Positions 53,292-63,403 are shown, numbered from the stretch's first letter. The stretch: 64,000 nucleotides of DNA from an uncultured Prevotellaceae bacterium (GCA_902801155.1 CADCHG010000004.1:1-64000), one strand, 5' to 3'. Program-made: numbers and translations. Notes: a model not told the origin generated them from the sequence alone.

Positions 53292-55646
53292 TTACTCCGT
53301 CTTCAAATAGTCGACGGGATTGCTTGTCGTGACGCGACGGCAGCCTATGCAGACAACACACAGGATGACTGCCAGAACCAACAATGCACAGCCTATGAAG
53401 AGCAGGGGTGAAAGGACGGCTTTCTCGCTGAACTGCTCCTGCCAGAGACGAGAGACATACCAGGCAGCGATGGTTCCGATAAATGTTGCGGGCAGAGCTA
53501 CACGCATGATGTCGATAATGAATAATCGGATAACATCAGTCGCCCGAGCACCATTCACCTTACGGATAGCAATCTCTTTCTGTCTTCTGCCTATTTCGCC
53601 TGAAAGATAGCCGATGAGTCCGATGAGGGCAACGAGCAGAGCCACCAGTCCACCAATCATCACCGTGGTGCGGAAATTATGGGCATCGGTATATAGTTTG
53701 ACCACCATCTGGCTATATGGCGTGATGTTGATGTCGGGATTGTCGGGCACCAGTTCCTTCAGTCGCTTGTTGGCAGCCTCCAGACCGTCCATCGTATGGA
53801 AGCGAATGAGGATGTAACGCATATTTCTCGGTTTGCGACTATAGAAACAGACGCTTGGGCGGGTGTCGGGATACGTTATGCTGCCGATGCGGATATCCTC
53901 AAAAACTCCGACGATGGTATGCGGTTCGTCGAACGAGGTGCAGAAAATCTGTTTGCCCAAAGCCTGATCCCAGCCAACCAGTTCCTTCATGCGCTCTTCG
54001 AACTTCCTACTTACCATAACCTCGCGCAAGGTGTCGGTCTGTTCAGTAAAAGTACGACCTGAGACTATAGGAATACCCATCACATCGAAATAACCGTTGC
54101 CTACATAATAAAGGTCGGCTATATTCATATACTCATGGTCATCGTCTGGCAAATAGATATTATCACCGCTTTGTTGCTCAGTCAGATTAGCATACGACAT
54201 CGTCACTCCCTTCACAGATGCCAGCTTGGGCAACTCTTCCAATACCAGTTGACGTTGCTCGACGGACAAGCCGTTAACCAGTACGGAACCCAGCGTGGAA
54301 TAGTCGTAGCCTATGTCGTCGTTTATCATTCTATTATACTGTCGCCCAGCCACAGCCAACAGCGCAATGAGGAACGTTGCCGATGCGAACTGCAAGCCTA
54401 ACAGCAGGAGTTTCCACAGCCTATGGCTCTGACTATAGTTCTTGAAAGCAGCTGCTACTGGGATGTGGGTGTAGATGTAGCCGGGAACGATGCCTGTGAT
54501 AAGCAGAACCACGAGACAGGTCAGCGCTATCATCCACATATTGTTGCCTGCCATCAGCAACACGGATAGCGGTGCGCATGTCAACTCCTCGACAATATCC
54601 TTCGCAGCATAGAGCAACAGGGCAGCCAATGCCAGCGACAACAGCAGATGAACCGCGCTTTCGACCATCACCTTATGATATACATGTCGGCTTTCAGCGC
54701 CATAGCACTTGTGAACCGCCATCTCACGGGCTCGGCGACTGATGCCGCCCACTACCAACAGAAGGTAGTTCATCACGGCGCAGCCTATGAGTACCGCAGC
54801 CAAGAGCGAGAGGATTAATGTCATGCGACGCACACCATCATCCTTAGTGTGGAAGTCAATAAGCGGTGTCACGGAGAAGCTCAATTCATAGCCTGCTTTT
54901 TTCAGATCATCCAAGGGCAGGTTCTCCTGTTTCATCTTTTCCAACTGCGGTTTCAAGTCTTCGGGCGTGATACCCTCTGCCAAGCGGACATAGCCTACAT
55001 AGCTGTCATAGCCCACCCAGTCCTCGCGTCCGTCATGTAACCACCTGGCTATCGAGGGCATTGACACCATCACCTCCATACCGTGGAGCTTGGAGTTCAA
55101 GGGAATGTCCTCATAGACCCCGCCAATGGTGAGTGCCAATCCGCCACGCCGTCTGTAATACACTTTCTTTCCCACAACATTCCCACCCAGTTTTTCTGCC
55201 AAGGAGCGGGGAATCATGCAGTAATCCGTCTGACTTAGCACTTTCTTTGGATTACCCTGCAAGACACGGAAGGGGAACACATCGAAGAAACAGCTATCCA
55301 CCAGGGTGTAATTGGTGCGCACCCACCTGTCATCTTCCGTCACGATGGGCATATCATGGGCGACATCTACATAGCGCGTGGCAACCTCTATCTGCGGGCA
55401 ATACCGTTTCATGCCTGGTGCAATACCTCCTGCTGTCTGAGGATTGTGATGATACTCGCCATCGTGGATATAGTCTTCACAAACCACATAGATGCGGTTA
55501 CTCTCAGGGAAGAAGTCGTCATACGACTGCTCGAAGCCCACTTTGCCTATCAGCACTACGCCGGCTGCCAGTCCTATGGCCAGACAGATTATCTTCGTCC
55601 AGTTATGCTGGCCTCGTTTATTTAGTGTTTTAATTGCTGAAATCAT
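53292..55646 (-). CDS. Large MacB/FtsX-type ABC permease (third in operon)
   Basis: The 784-residue inner-membrane protein has a first helix (KIICLAIGLAAGVVLIG), a periplasmic MacB-like core domain (about 40-275), helices at about 285-400, a second periplasmic domain (about 440-640) and C-terminal FtsX helices (TTVMIGGLVALLVALIGLIG, then YLSGEIGRRQKEIAIRKVNG). It therefore joins two MacB-like halves in one chain. It lacks the NTP-binding domain, supplied by the 52524 gene. It lies 3 bases from the next gene upstream, so translation is probably coupled. Confidence 0.9.
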   Translation of the reverse strand: MISAIKTLNKRGQHNWTKIICLAIGLAAGVVLIGKVGFEQSYDDFFPESNRIYVVCEDYIHDGEYHHNPQTAGGIAPGMKRYCPQIEVATRYVDVAHDMPIVTEDDRWVRTNYTLVDSCFFDVFPFRVLQGNPKKVLSQTDYCMIPRSLAEKLGGNVVGKKVYYRRRGGLALTIGGVYEDIPLNSKLHGMEVMVSMPSIARWLHDGREDWVGYDSYVGYVRLAEGITPEDLKPQLEKMKQENLPLDDLKKAGYELSFSVTPLIDFHTKDDGVRRMTLILSLLAAVLIGCAVMNYLLLVVGGISRRAREMAVHKCYGAESRHVYHKVMVESAVHLLLSLALAALLLYAAKDIVEELTCAPLSVLLMAGNNMWMIALTCLVVLLITGIVPGYIYTHIPVAAAFKNYSQSHRLWKLLLLGLQFASATFLIALLAVAGRQYNRMINDDIGYDYSTLGSVLVNGLSVEQRQLVLEELPKLASVKGVTMSYANLTEQQSGDNIYLPDDDHEYMNIADLYYVGNGYFDVMGIPIVSGRTFTEQTDTLREVMVSRKFEERMKELVGWDQALGKQIFCTSFDEPHTIVGVFEDIRIGSITYPDTRPSVCFYSRKPRNMRYILIRFHTMDGLEAANKRLKELVPDNPDINITPYSQMVVKLYTDAHNFRTTVMIGGLVALLVALIGLIGYLSGEIGRRQKEIAIRKVNGARATDVIRLFIIDIMRVALPATFIGTIAAWYVSRLWQEQFSEKAVLSPLLFIGCALLVLAVILCVVCIGCRRVTTSNPVDYLKTE

Positions 55647-55649
55647 ACT

Positions 55650-58022
55650 TTATTCTGTTTTAATACTTTCTACGGGATTTGTTCTGACGGCCTTGATAAT
55701 TTGGAGGCTAACAGAGAGTATAGCAACCAACAGGGCAATGGCACAGGTGGCAACGAAAATCCAGGCACTAAGCTCAATGCGATAACTGAAGTTGCTGAGC
55801 CAATCGCGCATGATATACCACGAGAGTGGAATGGCGATGATGAACGATATTAGCAACGGTGCGCAGAATATACGGAGCATCAGTATCATCACTTCGCCTG
55901 ATGTCGAGCCCATAATCTTACGGATGCCTATCTCCTTCTGTCGCTGACGGATAAAGAAGAGTGACATACCGACATAGCCCATCACGGAGATAATCACGGC
56001 GATGATGGTGAAGAGCGTGATGATCTTCAGCGTGTTATGTTGCTCGTCGAAGGACTCGGCAATGTTTTCCTCGAGGCTGCTGACGTTCTCTGGTTGGTCG
56101 GCCTCGGGAACATCCAATGCGCTGAGGATGTTGATGAAGGCAGCCTTGGCTTGCTTGTCACCGTTCGTCTTGACGAGGAAGGTCGGGTCTTCCACATGTT
56201 CCTTCACACGGATGGCGAAAGGCTGTACTCCCTCTAGCACATTGATGCGATTGAAGTCCTTGAGAATGCCACTGATAGGTACTTTTTGTCCCTTCCACCA
56301 GTCTATCTCGCGTTCTCTATCGGTATATTTCAATCGTCGGATGGCTTCCTCATTCAAATAATAGCCGCCATTTGTCGGACCGTAGTCTTTGAGGATTTCT
56401 AGTCCGTAAAGGTTGAAAGCCGCAGAGTCTAAGTCGGTGAGAAACAAAGTGACCAGTTCATCACCATTTTTTATGACCTGAATCTTCGAATTATAGGCAG
56501 AAAACGATGTGCCTCTCATCTCACCGATAGTCTCAACGAAAGGCAACCGTTCCAACTGATTCCTGACAGTCTGGCTCTTTCCTTCAGGTGACATGATGTA
56601 ATAGAGATGCTTGGTATTGAAGCCTAAAGGCGCATGAATGAGGTGGTTCACTTGTAGCCAGATGACAAGGGCGGCGGTGAGCATGGTTACGGTGACGATG
56701 TTCTGAATGATGATGAACAGCTTGCCCATAACCATCTTAGAGTGATAGCGGAAGTTGCCTTTTACGATGTCGATAGGCTGAAAGCTGGAAATATGCCATG
56801 ATGGCATGATGCCAGAGGCGATGCCCACAAGCAGGATGAAGGCGAGGCTGACACTCACGGTGCCGATGCTGATATCATTGAGCAGCGCAATCTTTCCCTT
56901 AAACAATTCAGCTGCATCGTCCTGAAAACAGAGGGCTAAAGCAAAGCCTATGAGGAATGCCACGCCCATCATGAGCGTTGATTCAGCAATCAACTTCAGT
57001 GAAATCTCCACTTGGCTGCTGCCGAAGAGCCGTCGTGTAGCCATTTCCTTGGCACGGAAACCAGTATTCGCTACGGTCAGATTGATGTAGTTGCTGACGG
57101 CGAAGAACAGAATTGCCAATACGGCAGCCAGCAGGATGCGCAAACGTGTCCGATCACCCTTCTGTATTCCGTGGCCGTTATTTTGTGGCGCGAACATGAT
57201 GTCTGTAAGAGGTGTAAGCTCTAACTCATGCTCCCCCAAGCGGCCCCAAAGTGTGTAGTTCTTACCCAGGTAATCCTCTATGGTTTTCTTCTTACCATCG
57301 AGCGAGGTTCCGGGCTTCAACATCAAAAAGTCCTTGCAGTAACCTGTTGGACCGTAACCAATGGCGTCGCTCGTGAGATTGTAGCCCATCACCTGCCCAA
57401 AACGCTCCATGCTGACAATGAGTTGCGTTTCGTTGGGCAACACCGTGTGGTCAAAGTCGCGTGCCACGCCGCTGATGGTATAAACCAGCGTAGAGTCGTA
57501 AGGGTCTTGATTATTCAAATATACATTACGGTCGCCCACTATCTGTAGTGTTTCCCCGATGGGGTTCTTGTCGCCAAACAGTTGGCGGGCCAGACTCTCT
57601 GTCACGACACACTTGTCGGGTGCATCGAGGACTGTCTGTGGATTGCCCTGCACTAACGGGAAACTGAAGAACTGGAAGAATGTCGAGTCAACCAACATGA
57701 TATTGCTGTTATCGTTCTCCTTTGCCATCACTTCGCGCTGTCCATACTTGATGCGTCCGTTCTGGCTCATCACACAGCAGGTCTTCTCTACTTCAGGACA
57801 CATCTCCTTCACCTCACCTGCCACCTGTGGCCACATGAAGAAATCTTCATTGCTCCACATCAGGTAGATGCGGTCGGCATTCTCATGCCATGAGTCGATA
57901 CTGTATTGTCGCCAAGTGTAGTCGCCCATCAGGATGATGAACATCAGCGACACTACCAGGCCTGCAATGTTAATAAAGGTGTAAGCCTTGTTTCTCGATA
58001 GGAATTCAAAATAACTCTTCAT
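55650..58022 (-). CDS. Large MacB/FtsX-type ABC permease (second in operon)
   Basis: 790 residues from the ATG at 58022 (MKSYFEFLSRNKAYTFINIA), preferred over a start 21 bases earlier because the third permease family member starts the same way. Topology repeats that of its neighbours: N-terminal helix LVVSLMFIILMGDY, MacB core, helix group with KEMATRRLFGSSQVEISLKL, second periplasmic part, and C-terminal IGIRKIMGSTSGEVMILMLR. It is clearly paralogous to the permeases on both sides (all carry the E-I-A/G-I-R-K/R-V coupling motif), suggesting tandem duplication. The substrate could be an antimicrobial peptide or lipid, by analogy with MacB. Confidence 0.9.
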   Translation of the reverse strand: MKSYFEFLSRNKAYTFINIAGLVVSLMFIILMGDYTWRQYSIDSWHENADRIYLMWSNEDFFMWPQVAGEVKEMCPEVEKTCCVMSQNGRIKYGQREVMAKENDNSNIMLVDSTFFQFFSFPLVQGNPQTVLDAPDKCVVTESLARQLFGDKNPIGETLQIVGDRNVYLNNQDPYDSTLVYTISGVARDFDHTVLPNETQLIVSMERFGQVMGYNLTSDAIGYGPTGYCKDFLMLKPGTSLDGKKKTIEDYLGKNYTLWGRLGEHELELTPLTDIMFAPQNNGHGIQKGDRTRLRILLAAVLAILFFAVSNYINLTVANTGFRAKEMATRRLFGSSQVEISLKLIAESTLMMGVAFLIGFALALCFQDDAAELFKGKIALLNDISIGTVSVSLAFILLVGIASGIMPSWHISSFQPIDIVKGNFRYHSKMVMGKLFIIIQNIVTVTMLTAALVIWLQVNHLIHAPLGFNTKHLYYIMSPEGKSQTVRNQLERLPFVETIGEMRGTSFSAYNSKIQVIKNGDELVTLFLTDLDSAAFNLYGLEILKDYGPTNGGYYLNEEAIRRLKYTDREREIDWWKGQKVPISGILKDFNRINVLEGVQPFAIRVKEHVEDPTFLVKTNGDKQAKAAFINILSALDVPEADQPENVSSLEENIAESFDEQHNTLKIITLFTIIAVIISVMGYVGMSLFFIRQRQKEIGIRKIMGSTSGEVMILMLRIFCAPLLISFIIAIPLSWYIMRDWLSNFSYRIELSAWIFVATCAIALLVAILSVSLQIIKAVRTNPVESIKTE

Positions 58023-58095
58023 GCCTTTAAACTTTATTCGCAAAGCTCATCAGCTTCGCAGTCTACTTTACTCTTTACTCTTTATTCTTTATTCC

Positions 58096-60468
58096 TTATT
58101 CGTTTTTAATACTATTTACTGGATTCTCGGTTGCAGCTTGCCAGCCTTGGAATGCTGCGGTCAGCAGGTTGACGGCGAGTACTATGATAAGTGAGAGAAA
58201 CAATGGCAAGAACTCCATCTTGATAGTAAGACCTGAGATACTGCCTACCATTGGAGCCAACCACCACGAAAGGGGAATGGCGATAACCATTGCGACAATT
58301 GACTGTACGACTACCGCAAGGAGCAACCGCATGGTGATGCCGCTGATTTCTGCTCCGAAGACACGACGTACGGCTATCTCGCGACGGCGCTGGCTGACGA
58401 AGTAGCTGTTCATAGCCATCAGACCGAGTATGGCAATCAGCAGGGCAACCGAAGTAAAGACCGTCAGTACGCTGAGGAAGCGCTCGTATTCCTCGTACCA
58501 CTTCTGATGCTCCTGAGTGAGTGAGCGAACCTCTTGTGCCTCATGGCCTGTAGCTGTGCTAATTAGTCGCTTGATCGCATCTTCCACCTTCTTGCGATCA
58601 CCGTGGTATTTCACAAGAGCCTGACGAGGTCTTCCGTAATTCCTGTTCTCAAAGGTGTCCGCATCGTCATGGAACTCTTTCGCATTGATAATTACAAACG
58701 GGGTGGGATGCTCTTCCTCATTCATCACGTTCAGAAAGACCATGTCGGGATAGACGGCTCCGATTTCCCAGTAGGTGTTTCCGTTTGCCGTCGCTATCCT
58801 ACGCTCATCATCGCGCTTGCCGAACTGGCGCAGCAACTGGTGGTTGACGCCCACGCCGTTGTCGCTATAGACTTTCTCAGGGTGGATGTTCAGGATGTTA
58901 TAGAAGGTGCTGTCGCCTATCATCAGCTGTTGGCTGACCACCGTTCCGTCATCGGCAGAAGTTGTCTGGTTCTCCAGTCCCTCAACGGGAGTGCCGTAAC
59001 CGAAGCCGACGGCATCTACCTCCGGCAGTTCAAGCATCTTGCTGCGAAACGTCTGACGCTGGGCCTCATTGAGGCTGGCTATATCCTTTGTCCTGAGGAT
59101 GTTCTCGATGTCGTAGCCTAACGGACGGCTCATGCGCTCACGGATGCTGCTGCTAAGTAACAACGTGATTGTCAGCATGACTATGACGAACACGGTCTGC
59201 GTTACCATCAGCATGTGACTCCAACGCTGGCGAACACGACGGCGGAATGTGCCGCGCACGATGTCGATGGGTTTGTAGTTACTGAGAATCACGGCTGGCA
59301 CGAAACCTGCCATTGAACCAACGAGGATGATAGCGAGTATTATAGCAACGATGGTCACTACTCCTGTATCCTTCAGCAGGTCCATCTGGCAATTGGCCAT
59401 TTCCATAGCCTTGTCTTGCAGGGCGAGTGCTATCAGGTAAGCTATCATAAAGGCTATGGCTGTGAAGAGTATGCTCTCGCCTATCAGTTTGCTGAAAACC
59501 TGTAGTCGGGACAAGCCGAGCAATCGGCGTGTTGCCATCTCCTTCGAACGCTCCGTGGTGAGCGACACGCTCAGGTTCACGTAGTTGAAGATGGCGAACA
59601 CCAGTACGAGCAGGGCTATGACCACGTAGAGATGCGCCATGTCGCGACTGCCATGATTAAGGGCATCGCCGTCTCCTTCGAAAGTACACATCCCTGCATC
59701 GTAGTAGAGCGTGGACAGCGGGGTGAGAGTCAGCTCCTTCGCTGCCCCCATCTGATAGAGCCAGAAGAAGGTCTTCAGGTAGTCGCGCATATCGTTTATC
59801 TTACTACGAAGGTTGCAACCCTCGCGTTCCATCAAGAAAAGCACGCAACTGGCGGCATTATTCATGGTCTCAACGTATGCCGAAGCATGAAGCTGACGCA
59901 GGTTCTCCAAATTAACCACGCATTCATAGGTGTCTGGGATAACAGAACGGTCGAAATCGTCCATTATGCCACTGACGGTATAGGTAATGGGTTTATCGTC
60001 GTCAAGAACAATTTCTTTGCCTACAGCATCACCGTTGGGCCAATAACGCTGGGCGAACTTTTTGCTGACCACTATCTGATTGGGAGCGCTAAGTACCTTC
60101 TTCTTATTGCCTGTCAATAGCTTGTAGTCGAAGAAATCAAAGAAGTTGGGTGCCGTGAGAAGCATCTTCGTCTTTGCCTCCTGTCCTTTAATGGTGAATG
60201 TCACATTTATGCCCGAAATAGAACACCAGTCTTCAATCTCCGAGAAACGGTCTTGCAACTTCTGCCCTATGCGGAAGTGCGACATCATGAATATCTCGTT
60301 ACCCACGACGAAGGTACGCTCACCTCGCGTCTGGTAATTCTCCACCGTCGTCTGACGATAGATAAGGTCGCCCAGCAACAGGAGAAACGCCATCGATAGG
60401 CAAAGGCCTACGATATTGATAATGGTAAACAGCCTGTGACGGCTCAGGAATTTCAGATAACTCTTCAT
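58096..60468 (-). CDS. Large MacB/FtsX-type ABC permease (first in operon)
   Basis: 790 residues starting MKSYLKFLSRHRLFTIINIV. It has the N-terminal helix LCLSMAFLLLLGDLIYRQ, MacB core domain, the helix group ending KEMATRRLLGLSRLQVFSKL, a second periplasmic domain (about 440-640) and C-terminal IAVRRVFGAEISGITMRLLL with its final helices. The coupling helix KEMATRR in the first half and REIAVRRVFG in the second are the likely ATPase contacts. It follows the HlyD gene at 78 bases, with a small repeat of the AGGTCTAAAGACTAAGGTC type in the gap. Confidence 0.9.
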   Translation of the reverse strand: MKSYLKFLSRHRLFTIINIVGLCLSMAFLLLLGDLIYRQTTVENYQTRGERTFVVGNEIFMMSHFRIGQKLQDRFSEIEDWCSISGINVTFTIKGQEAKTKMLLTAPNFFDFFDYKLLTGNKKKVLSAPNQIVVSKKFAQRYWPNGDAVGKEIVLDDDKPITYTVSGIMDDFDRSVIPDTYECVVNLENLRQLHASAYVETMNNAASCVLFLMEREGCNLRSKINDMRDYLKTFFWLYQMGAAKELTLTPLSTLYYDAGMCTFEGDGDALNHGSRDMAHLYVVIALLVLVFAIFNYVNLSVSLTTERSKEMATRRLLGLSRLQVFSKLIGESILFTAIAFMIAYLIALALQDKAMEMANCQMDLLKDTGVVTIVAIILAIILVGSMAGFVPAVILSNYKPIDIVRGTFRRRVRQRWSHMLMVTQTVFVIVMLTITLLLSSSIRERMSRPLGYDIENILRTKDIASLNEAQRQTFRSKMLELPEVDAVGFGYGTPVEGLENQTTSADDGTVVSQQLMIGDSTFYNILNIHPEKVYSDNGVGVNHQLLRQFGKRDDERRIATANGNTYWEIGAVYPDMVFLNVMNEEEHPTPFVIINAKEFHDDADTFENRNYGRPRQALVKYHGDRKKVEDAIKRLISTATGHEAQEVRSLTQEHQKWYEEYERFLSVLTVFTSVALLIAILGLMAMNSYFVSQRRREIAVRRVFGAEISGITMRLLLAVVVQSIVAMVIAIPLSWWLAPMVGSISGLTIKMEFLPLFLSLIIVLAVNLLTAAFQGWQAATENPVNSIKNE

Positions 60469-60545
60469 GTTGATATGTAATTGGAGGTCAAAGGTCTAAA
60501 GACTAAGGTCAAAAGCCATTCGCACTCCATGTTAATTTTTCATTG

Positions 60546-61802
60546 TTAATTGTTAATTACTAACACTTCATTGTCTTTGAATGCCTCATAGCCGCTGGTG
60601 ACTACGCGCTCGCCAGGTTCTAAGCCTTCAAGAACTTCATAGAATTGCGGATTTTGGCGACCGATGCGGATGTTACGGCGATAGGCTTTGCTGCCGCTCT
60701 TGTCGAGGACGAAGATCCATTGTCCGCCAGTAGTCTGGAAGAACGTGCCGCGAGGAATGATGACGGCCTGCTCGGGCTGCCCCAGTTCGAGGTCGATATA
60801 GTAGGTCTGGCCTGTGCGGATGTTCTCCGGACGCTCGCCTTTGAAGACAAAGTCACAACGGAACTTGCCCTCACGCACTTCGGGATATACCTTGCGCACT
60901 TGCAACTTGTATTGCTTGTCGCCACGGGTAAAGGTGGCAGTAAGACCCTGACGTACACGGTCGATATAATGTTCATCAAGTTGTGCCTGCACCTTATAGT
61001 CAGAGAGGTCGTTCAACTGCCCGATCTTCTGACCGGGCTGGATGCTCTGTCCCAACTCCACATCGAGAAGTCCCAGTTCACCGTCGATAGCTGAGCGTAC
61101 TTCGAGCTTGCCCTTGCGCTGACGCACCAGTACCACGTTCTTGCGCATATTTTGTAGGTTGTCTTCCATCTGGTCCATCTGCGTGGTGCGATAGAGAGAA
61201 TCCTGTTTCAGACGCTTTGAGATCAAGGAGCGTTTCTTGGCAGCGAGCTGATAGTCTTCCTGCGACTTCAGGTAATCCTCACGACTGATAAGTTTCTCCT
61301 TATAGAGCCGTTTGTTCTGTTCGAAGGTACGCTGCTTGCGCTGGGTGTCCATATCCAGCTGTGCCTGCTCCGTCTGGTTGTTCAGACGGTCTTGCTGCAT
61401 GGCTACCTGGGTGTTACGCAGCAGGTTCTGCTTCTCTGCCAGTTCAGCTTCGGCATTCAGAATCTGCAGGTCGAGGTTGGAGTTGCTAAGACGAACAATG
61501 ACATCGCCTTTTTTGACGTGTGTGCCTTCTTCGACAACCTTCTCCATCACGATGCCGCCTTCTTCTGGCGAAATCTGCACCACCTGTATGGGCAGTACCT
61601 GTCCGTTAGTACGTACATAGTCCTTGAATTCTGCTTTCGTTACCTCGCTCATAGTCACGTCATTGGCATTTACTTTCAGCGTTGAGGCATGATTGCCGAA
61701 TATAAGCCAGAGGCTAACACCAAACACCAAACACCCAACACCTATCCACGGCCAATATTTCTTCAACTGTTGTGCCTTTGTCTTTTCGATTATTTTGTCC
61801 AT
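60546..61802 (-). CDS. HlyD/MacA-type periplasmic adaptor
   Basis: About 418 residues from ATG 61802 (MDKIIEKTKAQQLKKYWPWI), a frequent start for Bacteroidetes adaptors; ATGs at 61826 and 61877 are in frame but the last overlaps the TolC gene. One N-terminal helix (WIGVGCLVFGVSLWLIFG) anchors it. Lipoyl-like halves (ISPEEGGIVMEKVVEEGTHV and DGELGLLDVELGQSIQPGQK) enclose a long coiled coil (about 90-215). A beta-barrel and membrane-proximal part follow (IPRGTFFQTTGGQWIFVLDK). It would link the ABC permeases to the outer-membrane channel next upstream, as MacA does. Confidence 0.93.
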   Translation of the reverse strand: MDKIIEKTKAQQLKKYWPWIGVGCLVFGVSLWLIFGNHASTLKVNANDVTMSEVTKAEFKDYVRTNGQVLPIQVVQISPEEGGIVMEKVVEEGTHVKKGDVIVRLSNSNLDLQILNAEAELAEKQNLLRNTQVAMQQDRLNNQTEQAQLDMDTQRKQRTFEQNKRLYKEKLISREDYLKSQEDYQLAAKKRSLISKRLKQDSLYRTTQMDQMEDNLQNMRKNVVLVRQRKGKLEVRSAIDGELGLLDVELGQSIQPGQKIGQLNDLSDYKVQAQLDEHYIDRVRQGLTATFTRGDKQYKLQVRKVYPEVREGKFRCDFVFKGERPENIRTGQTYYIDLELGQPEQAVIIPRGTFFQTTGGQWIFVLDKSGSKAYRRNIRIGRQNPQFYEVLEGLEPGERVVTSGYEAFKDNEVLVINN

Positions 61803-61849
61803 ATCGTTTAACTTAGTTGAACTCATTCGCGACTCGGGATAACTGGAGT

Positions 61850-63187
61850 TTACTCCGTTCTCCGCTCGCCGCTCCATATCGTTTCTCCGTTATAATATCT
61901 TATCAAATGTTCTTTAACTATCGCCATCAGCCGGCATTGCAGCAGGGTGGCTTTCGATTTTAGCAGTTGCGAGGAAGTGGTGTGCATGTCAATGGCAGTT
62001 GAGAGTCCTTCCTCGAATTGGCGACGTGTTAGCTGATAGGCCAGACTGTCGGCTTCAACTTTCTTTACCATCTGCTCTGTTTGTTTGAGATAGCCTTGCC
62101 AGTCCTGCCAGGCTTCGCGGCTCAGCTTCTCCAACTCCAGCTGCTTCTGTTCGTAGTTCTCGCGAGCTATCTGATAATTGTTTTTGGCCCGTCGGATGCT
62201 GGTAATGGTCTGCAGGCGATTAAACAAGGGGAAGCTCAACGTGGCAACAACATATTCACCCATATTGTTCTTGAACTGGTTGCGGAAAGACTGTCCGGCA
62301 TCTGAATGAAGGGTGTGGTAGTAGGTGGTGTTCATACCTGCACTCAACGAGATTGACGGAAACAGGGAAGCACGTGCCTGATGCAACTCGTGTTTTGATG
62401 TCTGCATCTGGTAATGCGATACCTGTAGTTCCGGATGTTCCTTCGTTAAGGTTTGTCCGTAGGCGATGGGTGATGGGTGTTGGGTGTTGGGTGTTGGCTG
62501 ATCCTGTAGGACTGACAGCGAAAGCGTGTCAGCAATGGGGAAAGCCATTTCCTTTTTCAAGTCCAACAGCGCTGAAGCCAAGAGACTTTGCTGACGGGTG
62601 AGTTCATAATGGGCTTCTGCCTGCTGCGATTCCACCTGAGCTACATCGGCTGCACTCTTGCGACCCACCTCTTCAAGTATTCGCGCTTGTCTGAGCAGTA
62701 GTTCGGCCTCTTCAACCTTTTCTTCAGCCATCTTTACAAGACCTTGGTAGTAGGCAACATTGGTATATGCCTGAAGCACGTTCAGAGCCGTTTGGTCTTG
62801 CTGCTGACGAAGCGCCATTCGTCCCATCAGTACACTTGCCTTGGCTGCACGAAGCGCATGCAGACGGCTGAATCCGTCGAACAAGGGCAGGGAGGCACTC
62901 AGGGAATAACCGTTATAGAAGGTATTCACATCGGTATAACCATTGGTTTCAGGGTCGATGGCACGTCCGTAATTATACTGCGCTTCGATGCCTCCATGCA
63001 CATCAGGCAGGAAACGGCCGATGGCACCTGTCTTACTGGCCTTGTAATTGTCAAGCTCAAGCTCTGTACGCTTCACCTCATGGTTGTGCTCCACTGCGTA
63101 TTGCATACATTGTTGCATCGTCCATGAGTTTTGTGCATGGGCTGAAACTGCTGTAAGCGTCAAGATAGCGATCAATGATATTTTCAT
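61850..63187 (-). CDS. TolC-family outer-membrane efflux protein
   Basis: The 445-residue protein has a signal peptide (SLIAILTLTAVSAHAQ) followed by NSWTMQQCMQYAVEHNHEVK, the usual TolC opening. Long helical runs (EEKVEEAELLLRQARILEEV; AEAHYELTRQQSLLASALLD) and RPxP-like barrel strands give the two-repeat TolC design. It forms the outer-membrane exit of the export system and is the first gene of the minus operon, so all six products would be made together. The final residues TIWSGERRTE overlap slightly with alternative starts of the adaptor. Confidence 0.93.
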   Translation of the reverse strand: MKISLIAILTLTAVSAHAQNSWTMQQCMQYAVEHNHEVKRTELELDNYKASKTGAIGRFLPDVHGGIEAQYNYGRAIDPETNGYTDVNTFYNGYSLSASLPLFDGFSRLHALRAAKASVLMGRMALRQQQDQTALNVLQAYTNVAYYQGLVKMAEEKVEEAELLLRQARILEEVGRKSAADVAQVESQQAEAHYELTRQQSLLASALLDLKKEMAFPIADTLSLSVLQDQPTPNTQHPSPIAYGQTLTKEHPELQVSHYQMQTSKHELHQARASLFPSISLSAGMNTTYYHTLHSDAGQSFRNQFKNNMGEYVVATLSFPLFNRLQTITSIRRAKNNYQIARENYEQKQLELEKLSREAWQDWQGYLKQTEQMVKKVEADSLAYQLTRRQFEEGLSTAIDMHTTSSQLLKSKATLLQCRLMAIVKEHLIRYYNGETIWSGERRTE

Positions 63188-63284
63188 TACTTATTGTTCT
63201 TTTGTGATGCAAGGACAGTTTCAACCGAGTGTAGAGAGCTTGCTCTTTACTGAGGTGCAGCCTGTTCTCGTAATTTTTCTTCTG

Positions 63285-63292
63285 CAAAATTA
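63285..63292 (-). promoter_or_regulatory. -7 box of the TolC-HlyD-ABC operon
   Basis: TAATTTTG on minus (63292-63285), about 98 bases before the ATG at 63187; the -33 region is weak, as expected for an activated promoter. Confidence 0.55.
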
Positions 63293-63341
63293 GATATTTT
63301 CCCATTATGTTCCAAGAGTTTTAACGTCGCCAGAGTTAGAT

Positions 63342-63381
63342 TGTCAAAAAATTTGACAGTCATCCGTATAATTTTTTGACA
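63342..63381. promoter_or_regulatory. Probable operator: palindrome plus extra half-site
   Basis: TGTCAAAAAATTTGACA (63342-63358) is a perfect 7-3-7 palindrome, and a third half-site TTTGACA lies at 63375-63381. They sit between the divergent efflux operon and the response regulator gene, about 50 bases upstream of the operon -7 box and about 30 bases ahead of TATCTTTG (63391-63398). The HTH regulator encoded next door is the obvious candidate to bind it. Confidence 0.7.
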
Positions 63382-63390
63382 GAATATTCG

Positions 63391-63398
63391 TATCTTTG
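63391..63398 (+). promoter_or_regulatory. -7 box of the response regulator gene (near-leaderless mRNA)
   Basis: TATCTTTG ends only 5 bases before the ATG at 63404, so transcription would start at or beside the start codon. Confidence 0.6.
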
Positions 63399-63403
63399 CA
63401 ACC

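Noticed and set aside
53138..53332. Plus-strand 64-codon frame with TLYSLHFILYS-type repeats
   Set aside because: It is the translation of the pyrimidine-rich tandem repeat at 53205-53288, not a protein.
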